Of a stretch of DNA of 64,000 nt, positions 8,597 to 16,959 are shown piece after piece. A program made the position numbers and the translations under genes. Source of the DNA: Bradyrhizobium sp. B124 (GTDB lineage Bacteria; Pseudomonadota; Alphaproteobacteria; Rhizobiales; Xanthobacteraceae); assembly GCF_038967635.1 (NCBI RefSeq), contig NZ_CP152413.1, forward strand, positions 4,154,001-4,218,000, given 5' to 3'. The first letter of the stretch is position 1, and every line of letters starts with the position of its first letter. The notes beneath the pieces were generated by a model. That model ran no database searches. It was not told where the DNA came from and saw only the letters and a list, made by a program, of their open reading frames with translations.

Positions 8597-10522
8597 ATGG
8601 ACCAACGAGAAGTGCTGGCGGCATGGGAGAAGTTCGTCGAGCGCGGAGCGTTATCATCCGACTTGAGATCATCGGTCGCAGCATCGTGGCAGCGATCCAG
8701 GAACCATCGCGTCACCGTCGACCGTGCGCGAGCGCCGCTCGTCGCGGACGCCGAGTTGTTTCGTCGTCGCTCCAAATACGCGCCGCTCCGTCATGCCGCC
8801 CGCTGCGCTCTCGAAAATTCAAAAACATTTCTACGCGATGCAAACTCAATCATGATCCTCACCGATCCGAGTGGGCTGATCATCGATACGCAGGGCGACG
8901 ACAGGGTCATTGACGCCGGCCGCGCAGTCCATCTCGAACACGGAGGTCGCTGGAGCGAGGCCGACATTGGCACCAACGCGATTGGCGCCGCGTTAGCTGA
9001 ATCGAAACCTGTCCAGATTCACGGTACGGAGCATTTCTGCTCGGAGGTGCAGCGGTGGACTTGCGCTGCCGTCCCGGTTCATGACCCGACCGATGGCGAA
9101 CTGCTTGGCGTGGTCGACATCTCGGGTCCTGCCAGCACCTTCAATCCGCAGAGCCTGGCTTTGGCCGTCGCGGTCGGCCATCACGTGGAAAGCGTTCTGG
9201 CTCAATCAGTCCGACAGGAACACGAAGAGTTGCTATGCCGCTTTCTCGGCAAGAGATCGCAATGGGCGAACGATGAATGCATCGTGCTGGATCGTCGTGG
9301 CATGATCCTCCACGCCACCGAGCGTGCTCTGAACGCACTCCAGCACGATCGCCACGGCATTCACAACGACGCGCCAACCCGCTTTTTGAAGACGGTTCCC
9401 TTCGATGAGTGGCCGAGCAGGCTGAAGAAGCTGCTTCCCAACGCGAGCTTCAACTTCGTCGAGAACGAACGCTCCGGTATCGGCGCAATCGTGGTGCTGC
9501 ATACGCGCCGACGCCAGTTGATCACGCATCCCGACGCCCGGAAATCGAGGTCCGAATCCGAAGGCAGCGAGACCGCGAGTTCATCATCCGCCCGAAAGGA
9601 TTCAAAGCCGGAACCATGGTCTCTTCAGAGCATGGCCGCCAGCTTCGTTGCGCGCGACCCGGCGGTCCGAGCCATCGTCCGTCAAGTCGAGACCGCGGCA
9701 GCACGCAAGATGCCCATCCTCATCCGCGGCGAGACCGGAACCGGCAAGGAACAGCTTGCCCGCCACGCCCATATCGCGAGTGGGCGGACCGGCGCGTTCG
9801 TTCCTGTGAATTGCGCTGCCCTGCCGGAAAGCCTGATCGAGAGCGAGCTGTTTGGCTATGCCGAAGGAGCATTCACTGGGGCGCGGCGCGGCGGCTCGAT
9901 TGGACTGGTCAAGGAGGCCGATGGCGGCACGCTGTTCCTTGACGAGATCGGCGACATGCCTGTCGCGCTGCAGGCGGTGCTTCTGCGCCTGCTCGACGAC
10001 TGGACCGTGCGCCCCGTCGGCGGCGTCAGATCGAAGGTCGATGTCTTTCTCATCTCCGCCACCAACGCCAGGTTGGACAAGGCCATCGTCGAAGGCCGGT
10101 TCCGATCCGACCTGCTCTACCGTCTCAATACGCTCGAGGTCACTCTGCCGCGACTTCGGGATCGAAACGACTTTGATGCCATCGTTCGCCATCTGCTCAA
10201 TACGATCGACCCGAATTGCGAAATCACGCCGAGCGACATTGCGCATCTCGCCGCTCGTCCCTGGCCCGGCAACGTCCGCGAGCTCCGCAACGTTCTGGCG
10301 CGATTCAGCCTTGCCGCTGCGGACGGATCTATCAACGGAGCCAGCGCGGAGAACATCGTTCACCCCGCCGGAACGGAGTCCGGATCACTTCACGACATCC
10401 ATCGCGCGCGAATCCTGGTGGTTTATGCCGAGACCGCCGGAAACGTCAGCGAAACCGCGCGCCGTCTCGGCGTCTCAAGAAACACCATCTATCGCGCTCT
10501 CGGGCAGAAGAAGCCCGAGTGA
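8597..10522 (+). CDS. Sigma-54-dependent activator, AcoR-like (first of two)
   Basis: A 641-residue enhancer-binding protein. The N-terminal region (about 1-210) is GAF-like, with the AcoR-family SEADIGTNAIGAAL motif. The AAA+ domain has Walker A GETGTGKE, the sigma-54 contact loop in GYAEGAFTGARRG, and FLDEIGDM as Walker B. A Fis-type helix-turn-helix (ETARRLGVSRNTIYRAL) ends the protein. ATG 8597 is chosen because GGAGGAG lies at 8585-8591; upstream in-frame ATGs lack such a site. It converges on groEL at the far end of the monooxygenase operon. Its AAA+ and HTH regions are very similar to those of the activator at 20816, so it may be a paralogous regulator of the same operon. Confidence 0.88.
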   Translation: MDQREVLAAWEKFVERGALSSDLRSSVAASWQRSRNHRVTVDRARAPLVADAELFRRRSKYAPLRHAARCALENSKTFLRDANSIMILTDPSGLIIDTQGDDRVIDAGRAVHLEHGGRWSEADIGTNAIGAALAESKPVQIHGTEHFCSEVQRWTCAAVPVHDPTDGELLGVVDISGPASTFNPQSLALAVAVGHHVESVLAQSVRQEHEELLCRFLGKRSQWANDECIVLDRRGMILHATERALNALQHDRHGIHNDAPTRFLKTVPFDEWPSRLKKLLPNASFNFVENERSGIGAIVVLHTRRRQLITHPDARKSRSESEGSETASSSSARKDSKPEPWSLQSMAASFVARDPAVRAIVRQVETAAARKMPILIRGETGTGKEQLARHAHIASGRTGAFVPVNCAALPESLIESELFGYAEGAFTGARRGGSIGLVKEADGGTLFLDEIGDMPVALQAVLLRLLDDWTVRPVGGVRSKVDVFLISATNARLDKAIVEGRFRSDLLYRLNTLEVTLPRLRDRNDFDAIVRHLLNTIDPNCEITPSDIAHLAARPWPGNVRELRNVLARFSLAAADGSINGASAENIVHPAGTESGSLHDIHRARILVVYAETAGNVSETARRLGVSRNTIYRALGQKKPE

Positions 10523-10618
10523 TGCCATAGCGCCTCGAATCGCTCGATGTTGCGAGTATCGCAGCATGCCCGGCCATCGACGGAGCGCCGGTCGCTTCGA
10601 ACCGATGATCCGCTCCGT

Positions 10619-12247
10619 TCAGAGCAGCTCAGCACCACCACCTCGGGCCGGGCCGGCGGTCGGATCGTAATCATCCGGCTTCTTGGCGATCAAGGTCTGC
10701 GTCGTCAGGATAAGTCCGGCCACCGATGCCGCATTGCGAACCGCGCTGTAGCAGACCTTGACCGGATCGATGATGCCAGCTTCGACAAGATCGACCGCCG
10801 AGCCATTGCGCACGTCGAGCCCGTGGCCATTCCTGGCCTTTGCAATTTTCGCAACCTCCGCCTCTCCGTTCAGGCCGGCATTGGCGGCGATGTAGAAAAG
10901 CGGCCGACTGAGTGCGCGTTGCAGCAGTTCGGCGCCCTGCCTGGCGCCTCCGTCCAGGCGATTGATCAATTCGTCGAGCCTTGCAGCGATCCTCAGCAAG
11001 GCCAGTCCGCCGCCCGGCACAATACCTTCTTCGAGCGCAGCGCGGGTCGCGTTGATTGCATCCTCGATCAACTGGGTCCGGCGTTTTTGCTCAACCGGCG
11101 TCGCGCCGCCGGCGAGAATCATTGCCGTGCCGCCGGACAGTTTTGCGATGCGCTCCTGGAACTTGTCCCGTTCGATATTTTCGGGAGCGGCATCGTATTG
11201 GCGCAACACCTGTTCGCGTCGCGCCGCGATGGTCTTCTGATCGCCACCTCCCGCTGTGATCAGGGTCTTCGAGGCGGAAATGCGCACCTGGCGCGCGGAC
11301 CCGAGGTCGTGCAGCTCTGCCTTCTCGAGCCTTCCGCCCAGATCAGCCGAGATGACGCGCCCTCCGGTCGTGATCGCAATATCCTCGAGCATCGCCTTGC
11401 GCCAATGGCCGAACTCCGGCGGGTGAATCGCGGCGACCTTGAAATTGGATTTCTCCCGATGCGCCAGCAATTGCATGATGACCGATGGCGCCACTTCCTC
11501 GGCGATGATCAGCAAAGGTCGCGCGCTCTTCTCGACGAGCGAGATCACACCAGCGAGTTGCTCCCCGGCCTGGATCTTGAGATCGGTCATGATGATGAAG
11601 GGATTGTCTAGCACAACCTGCATTTTCTCGACATCGGTGACCATGTGATGTGAAAGATAGCCTCGATCGAAGGCCATGCCTTCGACGATTTCCAGCGTCG
11701 TCTCGACCGTGTTGCCGAATTCCACCGCGACGATTCCGTGATTGCCGGCGCGCTCGAAAGCTTCGCCTACCATGTCGCCGAGGGCTGTGTCGTTGGCGGC
11801 AATGCTCGCAACAGCCCGCAGGCCGGCAGGCCCCTGCAGCGGTCTCGCCGACCGTCGTAACGCCGTGATGGTTTCAGTAACCGCCAGTTCCAGCCCTTCA
11901 ACCAGATCGACCGGATTGGCGCCGGCCGCCAGACATTTCAAGCCTTCCTGCACAAGAACATCGGCGAGCACGGTGGCCGTGGTGGTGCCGTCCCCCGCCA
12001 CCTCATTGGTTCGCGCTGAAACCTCGCGTAACACCTGCGCGCCCATATTCTCAAACGGGCATTCAAGTTCGATTTCGCTGGCAATGCTGACGCCATCGCG
12101 CGACACGATCGGCGTGCCGATCGGTCGATCCATGATCGCGTTCATGCCCTTCGGACCCAGCGTCCCGCGCACCGCCTTAGCGAGCTTGGCGACGCCCCGG
12201 CCGAGCGCGGCCCGCGCAGCTTCATCGTGCAACATGATCTTCGGCAT
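10619..12247 (-). CDS. groEL: Operon-specific divergent GroEL-type chaperonin
   Basis: 542 residues, full chaperonin length. Equatorial ATPase motifs are intact: TLGPKGMN, GDGTTTATVLA and EEGIVPGGGLALL. The apical domain departs from housekeeping GroEL at substrate-binding positions: GYLSHHMV instead of GYLSPYFI, and EEVAPSVIMQLL instead of EDVEGEALATLV. The C-terminus ends PARGGGAELL with no GGM-repeat tail. No groES is nearby. Dedicated GroEL genes in mycobacterial and Gordonia propane-monooxygenase clusters are needed for folding of the hydroxylase; last place in this operon suggests the same role. It follows the DUF59 gene after 52 bp. Confidence 0.93.
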   Translation of the reverse strand: MPKIMLHDEAARAALGRGVAKLAKAVRGTLGPKGMNAIMDRPIGTPIVSRDGVSIASEIELECPFENMGAQVLREVSARTNEVAGDGTTTATVLADVLVQEGLKCLAAGANPVDLVEGLELAVTETITALRRSARPLQGPAGLRAVASIAANDTALGDMVGEAFERAGNHGIVAVEFGNTVETTLEIVEGMAFDRGYLSHHMVTDVEKMQVVLDNPFIIMTDLKIQAGEQLAGVISLVEKSARPLLIIAEEVAPSVIMQLLAHREKSNFKVAAIHPPEFGHWRKAMLEDIAITTGGRVISADLGGRLEKAELHDLGSARQVRISASKTLITAGGGDQKTIAARREQVLRQYDAAPENIERDKFQERIAKLSGGTAMILAGGATPVEQKRRTQLIEDAINATRAALEEGIVPGGGLALLRIAARLDELINRLDGGARQGAELLQRALSRPLFYIAANAGLNGEAEVAKIAKARNGHGLDVRNGSAVDLVEAGIIDPVKVCYSAVRNAASVAGLILTTQTLIAKKPDDYDPTAGPARGGGAELL

Positions 12248-12299
12248 TCTAAAATCCCCGACTTTGCCTTGAGGTCGTTATCGACGCTGCGCACCGGCA

Positions 12300-13106
12300 T
12301 CACGGCCCATGTTGCGTACCCGGCGACGCCGGCATCGCCCTCGATTTCGGTACGAACGGTGTCTCGAGGTCGAACCGCGCGGCAAGCAGGCCACGGCACA
12401 GCGCGCCGTTGAATTCGGCATTGATGCCGACGCGCCGTAGATTCGATACGTATCCGGCAAGGCTGTCCGCGCTTAGCCATGCTCCGTTCGCATCGACAAA
12501 GGCAGGCCCATCGCCGCTTGCCGGGCCCACGACGGCACGCCGCTCAAGATAGCGCTGAATCAGCTTCTCACCTGCATCGTCGAGCGGCAGGCAACCCAGC
12601 TCCTTCAACGTCAGGCTCACGATCTCTGTCGACGACTGCCCCAGCGCAGCGAGGTGGCCGAGCAGCGCAACCTGGCGGCGCTGGAACGCTTTGACCAGGA
12701 ACGTCTGACGCAGATCATCGAGGCTGCCATCGGCCTCGGTGCCAAACGTTTCCTGGAACGAACGCCCCTGGGCGAGGCCCGCATTGATCTTGTCGGCATA
12801 CATGTGCTCACCCAAGACCACGCTGACGCCCTTGACCCAGCCCAACGCGCTGACGGCCCGGCGCATGTCGTCTGCCATCAGGAATGAGAAATTGGCAGCG
12901 CACCAATAGGTCGGCAAGCGAAACTCGATGTGGACGTGGTCCTTCGGGTCGACGTCGGCCTTGGTCACGAAATTCAACTCGGTGACGGACTCGTCGAGTT
13001 CCGGATCCATCACACCTTGCAAACAGGCCCATATCTGGGACTGCTTGTCATCTGACGAGCGGCTTCTCGACCGCTCCCTCCCCTCAACGCCACGCTCCAT
13101 GACCAT
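12300..13106 (-). CDS. DUF59/MIP18-family protein of the monooxygenase operon
   Basis: About 268 residues. The segment from about 22 to 105 (IWACLQGVMDPELDESVTELNFV...) is a DUF59 (PaaD/SufT-type) domain, found in proteins that assist Fe-S or metal-centre maturation. The remaining C-terminal part is unique to the monooxygenase-associated version. Homologous genes accompany propane/acetone monooxygenase clusters, so it probably helps mature the di-iron hydroxylase or reductase; that is inference. The start is ambiguous: GTG 13109, ATG 13106 and ATG 13100 lie in one frame and overlap the amidohydrolase stop, indicating translational coupling. Confidence 0.8.
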   Translation of the reverse strand: MVMERGVEGRERSRSRSSDDKQSQIWACLQGVMDPELDESVTELNFVTKADVDPKDHVHIEFRLPTYWCAANFSFLMADDMRRAVSALGWVKGVSVVLGEHMYADKINAGLAQGRSFQETFGTEADGSLDDLRQTFLVKAFQRRQVALLGHLAALGQSSTEIVSLTLKELGCLPLDDAGEKLIQRYLERRAVVGPASGDGPAFVDANGAWLSADSLAGYVSNLRRVGINAEFNGALCRGLLAARFDLETPFVPKSRAMPASPGTQHGP

Positions 13107-14149
13107 CACCTCGGCGCGTGAACGGCTTCGGGCAAATGGGCATAACCGCCGCCGGCTCGGATCTTCTTCTTCTGCGCCTCCACATCGATGCCGTAGATGC
13201 GGGCGGCGTTGAGGCCGAGAATCTTGGTCTTGGCCTCCATCGACAACACCGAACCGGTCTCCTTGGTGACGTCGGCCGGAATCTCAAATGCCATGAACTT
13301 GTCGATCAGCCATTTCGGCGTCCAGATGCCGTAATCGCTACCGTAAAGGATCTTATCCGGTCCAACCCAGAACAACAGTTCGGAAATCACATGGGCGAAA
13401 TAACCCGGCCGCGAATGGATGAAGGGCAGCGCCACCGCAAGACCCGCATAGACATTGGTCTCCTGGGTCGCGATCCAGCAGAAATCGTCAAGCCTCGGCA
13501 AGCCGCAATGCTCGACGATGAAATTCAGGTCCTGGAACGAGGTCGCGACATCATCGATGTCGGCCACGTCGAACGCATCGCGGTTGAGCGGGATGATCGT
13601 CGGCCCCTTGTGGACGTGGATGTTCTTGATGCCGAGCTTTTGCGCAGCCTCGAGATACTGGTAGGACGCCTTGTCGGTCAGCTTGTAGCCCTTCGATTCA
13701 CCGCGCCATTCCGCGGTGTAGAGCTTAACGCCCTTGAGTTTGTGCTTCTCGGACAGCGCATGAAGAGCTTCCAGCCCCTTGGTGCCGTCACGCGGATCGA
13801 ACGCGCCATTCAGGATGAAGCGATCCGGATGGCTCTTCTTCATCGCCGAATTTCGTTCAGTGGTGTTGAAACCGCTCTTGTAGAAATCGGTGAGATAGGT
13901 CGGCTGCAGGATCGCCATGTCGTCATAGCCGGTGACGAACAGGTCGTCGAACATCGTCTTGGCATCGTATTTCTCGAACTTCTCCTTCTCCCATTTCTCC
14001 GAGGGCGGGCTCAGGTTGGAGTGGTAGGCGTAGAAGCAGTCGATGAACTGCTTGCCGTGGATGTTCTTCTGGTTTGCCGGACTACCATCCCAGAAATGCG
14101 TATGCCCATCGATGACAAAAATCTCTTCACCCTTGGCTGTCCTGTACAT
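13106..14149 (-). CDS. Amidohydrolase-family protein of the monooxygenase operon
   Basis: 347 residues with the amidohydrolase TIM-barrel metal motifs in order: IDGHTHFW (HxH) at about residue 14, HVHKG in the middle, EHCGLPR, and YGSDYGIW carrying the late Asp. The ACMSD/amidohydrolase_2 superfamily includes decarboxylases and hydrolases. A homologue of this type follows the monooxygenase genes in mycobacterial mim clusters, but its substrate is not known to me. A ribosome site GGGAGAAA precedes ATG 14149. Its stop overlaps the start of the DUF59 gene. Confidence 0.85.
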   Translation of the reverse strand: MYRTAKGEEIFVIDGHTHFWDGSPANQKNIHGKQFIDCFYAYHSNLSPPSEKWEKEKFEKYDAKTMFDDLFVTGYDDMAILQPTYLTDFYKSGFNTTERNSAMKKSHPDRFILNGAFDPRDGTKGLEALHALSEKHKLKGVKLYTAEWRGESKGYKLTDKASYQYLEAAQKLGIKNIHVHKGPTIIPLNRDAFDVADIDDVATSFQDLNFIVEHCGLPRLDDFCWIATQETNVYAGLAVALPFIHSRPGYFAHVISELLFWVGPDKILYGSDYGIWTPKWLIDKFMAFEIPADVTKETGSVLSMEAKTKILGLNAARIYGIDVEAQKKKIRAGGGYAHLPEAVHAPR

Positions 14150-14216
14150 GGCGTTTCTCCCGATCCCGCTGGATGGCGTGTTGTTACGAGGCGCGCGATT
14201 AATGTCGTCGAACGAG

Positions 14217-14242
14217 CCCGGCCGGCTTCGCGCCGGCCAGGG
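14217..14242 (-). other. Intercistronic hairpin between mimD and the amidohydrolase gene
   Basis: GGCCGGC and GCCGGCC form a 7-bp GC stem with a 5-base loop, extended by CCC/GGG after a one-base bulge. There is no T-run on the transcribed strand. It looks like an mRNA-stabilising or processing hairpin rather than a terminator. Confidence 0.45.
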
Positions 14243-14260
14243 TTTGTTCGCAGGCGGTCA

Positions 14261-14617
14261 TCAGACGATGTATTTCATCATCTCGTTCATGTCGCCGAAC
14301 AGCATGACGGTGTTGTCATCCGTCATCACCATGCGGCCGTAATGCGTCGAGGTCGATATCTCGAAGAGATGTGGGGTCATGACCCGGCCGAGCTCTTCCG
14401 AGATCTCGTCCATCTTGAATTCCATCTTGCCGTCGCCATCGATACGAATCATCGCCGGCATGTATGTCACCTTGATGTGGTCGTGACGGCTCATGACCTC
14501 GGCAATGGCACGCGCCTCGACACTATCGTTCATGGTGACCCCGCATTGATGCGACACCGTGTCCTCGAACGTGATGTCTTTCATCGATTTGAAGATGTTG
14601 TCATTCTCGTGCAGCAT
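14261..14617 (-). CDS. mimD: Monooxygenase coupling/effector protein (MmoB/DmpM family)
   Basis: 118 residues of the MmoB/DmpM cofactorless regulatory-protein family, recognisable from VGVTMNDSVEAR-type sequence (here CGVTMNDSVEARAIAEVM) and the central PAMIRIDGDGKMEF segment. The protein binds the hydroxylase and tunes substrate access and electron coupling. ATG 14617 was chosen because AGGAGATCGAC precedes it; a longer open frame upstream overlaps mimC and has no family similarity. The order hydroxylase alpha, reductase, hydroxylase beta, coupling protein matches mimABCD/prmABCD. Confidence 0.92.
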   Translation of the reverse strand: MLHENDNIFKSMKDITFEDTVSHQCGVTMNDSVEARAIAEVMSRHDHIKVTYMPAMIRIDGDGKMEFKMDEISEELGRVMTPHLFEISTSTHYGRMVMTDDNTVMLFGDMNEMMKYIV

Positions 14618-14661
14618 GTCGATCTCCTGAAGAATTGAGTGAGGATGTGAAGCGGTGTTGG

Positions 14662-15765
14662 TTACGACGCGAGGTTTGCCGGAACCGTCAGGCCAAGCTC
14701 GGCAGCAATGCCCCTGATGCGATTCTTCGCGTGCGCCAGCGCATCGGCGAAAGCCGCGACCTTGACACGCGGCTGCGACCAGATCGGCTGCAGATGATTG
14801 GCGGCATCGAGCGCGAGATCGGCATGCCTGGCCAACCATTTGTTGAACAACGCAAGGTTCTGCGCCGCATAGGTCGGATCGGTGCCGAGGATGTGGAACA
14901 GCTCGACCGTGTTGGCGAGATTGCGCTCATAGTCGGCTTCCGCGGCGGAGACGACAGCCGGAGTGATGAAGTCGTTCTGCGCAGATGCCGCCTGCATCAG
15001 GAAGCCTGAACGGAACAGTTCTCCGATAAGCGGCTCGAACACCACATTGGTCGCAAAATATTGCTCCAGATAGTCGTTTGAACCCATCACCGACTCAACC
15101 GACTTGCGCACGCCTTGCCAGATCGGATCTTCCAGCCAGTGCTTCTTGCCGGCGGCAATGTCGAAGCCTGGAAGGTCGAGGCCGATTTCGCTCAGATAGA
15201 GAGTGATGTCCTGCGCGAAGCGAAGCTTGTAGGACGAGTTGGTCAGGATCGCATTGTTGACCATCTGCGTGTAACCGTAACGCTGCGCCTGCATCGTGGA
15301 GGTGCCGAGACCGAACTCGGCATGCTTGTAGGCGCCGAGATGGTTCTGCAAAATCTTCACCCAGGCCGGATCGAAGCGGGTTGGCGCGCCCGATTTCCGG
15401 CCGTTCTCGATGGTGTTCTGCACCATGCCGCAAATCGTCGACTGGCGTTGATAGTGCGTGCGCTCCCATTCCTGGTCGACGGCGCGGAACTTGTGCCAGT
15501 TCGAACTTTTCGCAGCCGTCCAATCCTTGGAATAGGTCGGCGTTCCGTCCGGGAAGGAGATGATCCAGTCCTGCAGCAGATAGCGCTCCGGATCCGGTTG
15601 AACGTCGACCGTCATGTCCTCGTAGTGGGTCGCTTTGCGGCCCTTGGGTTCGAAGTAGTTGTACTTGCGACTGTCAGAGCCGGGGAACACTGCGGCCCCC
15701 GCCGCCCCGGATTTGACGATTGCTGCCGGCTTGGTTGCTGCTGCTCTACTTGCTTGCGCGCTCAT
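14662..15765 (-). CDS. mimC: Propane/acetone monooxygenase hydroxylase beta subunit
   Basis: 367 residues of the ferritin-like beta subunit of soluble di-iron monooxygenases. Recognisable segments are FEPKGRKATHYEDMTVDVQPDPERYL near the N-terminus and the helical core (HLGAYKHAEFGLGTSTMQAQRYG; NVVFEPLIGELFRSGF). It packs against the alpha subunit and carries no di-iron site itself. RBS AGGGAG precedes ATG 15765. It is 49 bp from mimB and 44 bp from mimD. Confidence 0.93.
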   Translation of the reverse strand: MSAQASRAAATKPAAIVKSGAAGAAVFPGSDSRKYNYFEPKGRKATHYEDMTVDVQPDPERYLLQDWIISFPDGTPTYSKDWTAAKSSNWHKFRAVDQEWERTHYQRQSTICGMVQNTIENGRKSGAPTRFDPAWVKILQNHLGAYKHAEFGLGTSTMQAQRYGYTQMVNNAILTNSSYKLRFAQDITLYLSEIGLDLPGFDIAAGKKHWLEDPIWQGVRKSVESVMGSNDYLEQYFATNVVFEPLIGELFRSGFLMQAASAQNDFITPAVVSAAEADYERNLANTVELFHILGTDPTYAAQNLALFNKWLARHADLALDAANHLQPIWSQPRVKVAAFADALAHAKNRIRGIAAELGLTVPANLAS

Positions 15766-15814
15766 TGCTCACTCCCTCTTGCCATTCTGTTCTGCGACGA
15801 ACTTTTGAACGCCG

Positions 15815-16855
15815 TCATCGCACGGCCGGCGTAAACTTGTCGAAGTAGATGTGTTCGGGCTCGACCCCGTTCATTTGCAGGACGGGCAACACGGCGTCGA
15901 TCATCGGCGTCGGCCCGCACGCATACGCGTCGATGGCACCGCTTAATTTCTCCTGGCGCAGATGCCGCTGCACGACCTCGTGGATCAGCCCGGTCTCGCC
16001 GTCCCAGCCATCGCCCGCCTCGGCATGCGACAGCGCCGGCACGAATTTGAAATCGTCGAGCCGCGCGGCGATCGCCGCGAGCTCTTCGAGATAGAACAGG
16101 TCGGCACGGGTGCGCGCACCATAGAAGAACCGCACCGGCCGCTGCTCGCCGCTGCCGATGTGATCGGCCAGGATCGACCACAGCGGCGACATGCCCGAAC
16201 CGCCTCCGATCAGCAGCATCGGCCCCGGCCGCTCCTCGCGCCGGAAGCAGGTGCCGTAAGGCCCCTTGGCGGTCACCGCATCCCCGACGCCGAGCTTCCC
16301 GTCGAGCTGGGCCGAGAACGCCCCGTTCGGGTATTTCTTGATGATGAAGCGGAGACGGGTCGCTTCAGACGGCGGGTTCGCCATCGAGAATGCGCGCGTG
16401 ATGCCGCCATCCTCCAGCGTCAGATCGACATACTGGCCGGCCCAGAACTTCATCGGTCTGTCGATGTCGATCTCCAGCAGCCTGATGTCGGACGTCAGCG
16501 CCGTCACATCAGTCACGCGGCCGGCAAACGCCTTCACCGCGATTGAACGGCTGAGCAGATCCTCGTCATAATTGAGCAGCTCGACGCTGATGTCGCTGTA
16601 GACATGCGTCCTGCACAGCAGCACGTGGCCGGTCTCGCTTTCGTAGTCCGGCAAGGCGAAGGTCGAATATTTCAGCAGTTCGATGTCGCCGTCGACCAGC
16701 CTGGACTTGCAGCTCCCACACTGGCCCTCCTTGCAGCCATGCATCAGCGAGATGCCTTGGCGAAACGCCGCGTCGAGCACCGTCTCGCCCTCTTCCACTT
16801 CCATCTCGATGCCCACCGGCTCGAAACGAACCTTATGAACCAGCACGTCCATCAT
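15815..16855 (-). CDS. mimB: Monooxygenase reductase component (2Fe-2S/FAD/NADH)
   Basis: 346 residues. An N-terminal plant-type ferredoxin domain binds [2Fe-2S] with Cys41, Cys46, Cys49 (CKEGQCGSC) and Cys81. The FAD domain has the RAFSMANPP motif, and the C-terminal NAD domain has LIGGGSGMSPLWS and ACGPTPMIDA. It passes electrons from NADH to the hydroxylase. Two consecutive ATG codons at 16855 and 16852 are the plausible starts; the open frame further upstream does not resemble the family. Confidence 0.94.
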   Translation of the reverse strand: MMDVLVHKVRFEPVGIEMEVEEGETVLDAAFRQGISLMHGCKEGQCGSCKSRLVDGDIELLKYSTFALPDYESETGHVLLCRTHVYSDISVELLNYDEDLLSRSIAVKAFAGRVTDVTALTSDIRLLEIDIDRPMKFWAGQYVDLTLEDGGITRAFSMANPPSEATRLRFIIKKYPNGAFSAQLDGKLGVGDAVTAKGPYGTCFRREERPGPMLLIGGGSGMSPLWSILADHIGSGEQRPVRFFYGARTRADLFYLEELAAIAARLDDFKFVPALSHAEAGDGWDGETGLIHEVVQRHLRQEKLSGAIDAYACGPTPMIDAVLPVLQMNGVEPEHIYFDKFTPAVR

Positions 16856-16921
16856 CGTCCCCGCCTTGTCGTCACGGCAATTGAACAGAACAGCCGGACG
16901 AGCCTTCGCCGGCCGCCGGCA

Positions 16922-16948
16922 GGAGGGACCGCGAAGCGCGGCCCCTCC
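16922..16948 (-). other. Strong intercistronic hairpin between mimA and mimB
   Basis: GGAGGGACCGCG and CGCGGCCCCTCC pair over 12 bp with one G-U wobble around a 3-base loop, within the 104-bp mimA-mimB gap. No T-run follows on the transcribed (minus) strand. Such hairpins commonly protect the upstream message and set hydroxylase:reductase ratios; that role is inference. Confidence 0.5.
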
Positions 16949-16959
16949 CATCGTCACGC

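Noticed and set aside
13118..14638. Long plus-strand frame across the amidohydrolase and mimD genes
   Set aside because: It is the antisense shadow of well-supported operon genes, with no ribosome site or domain.
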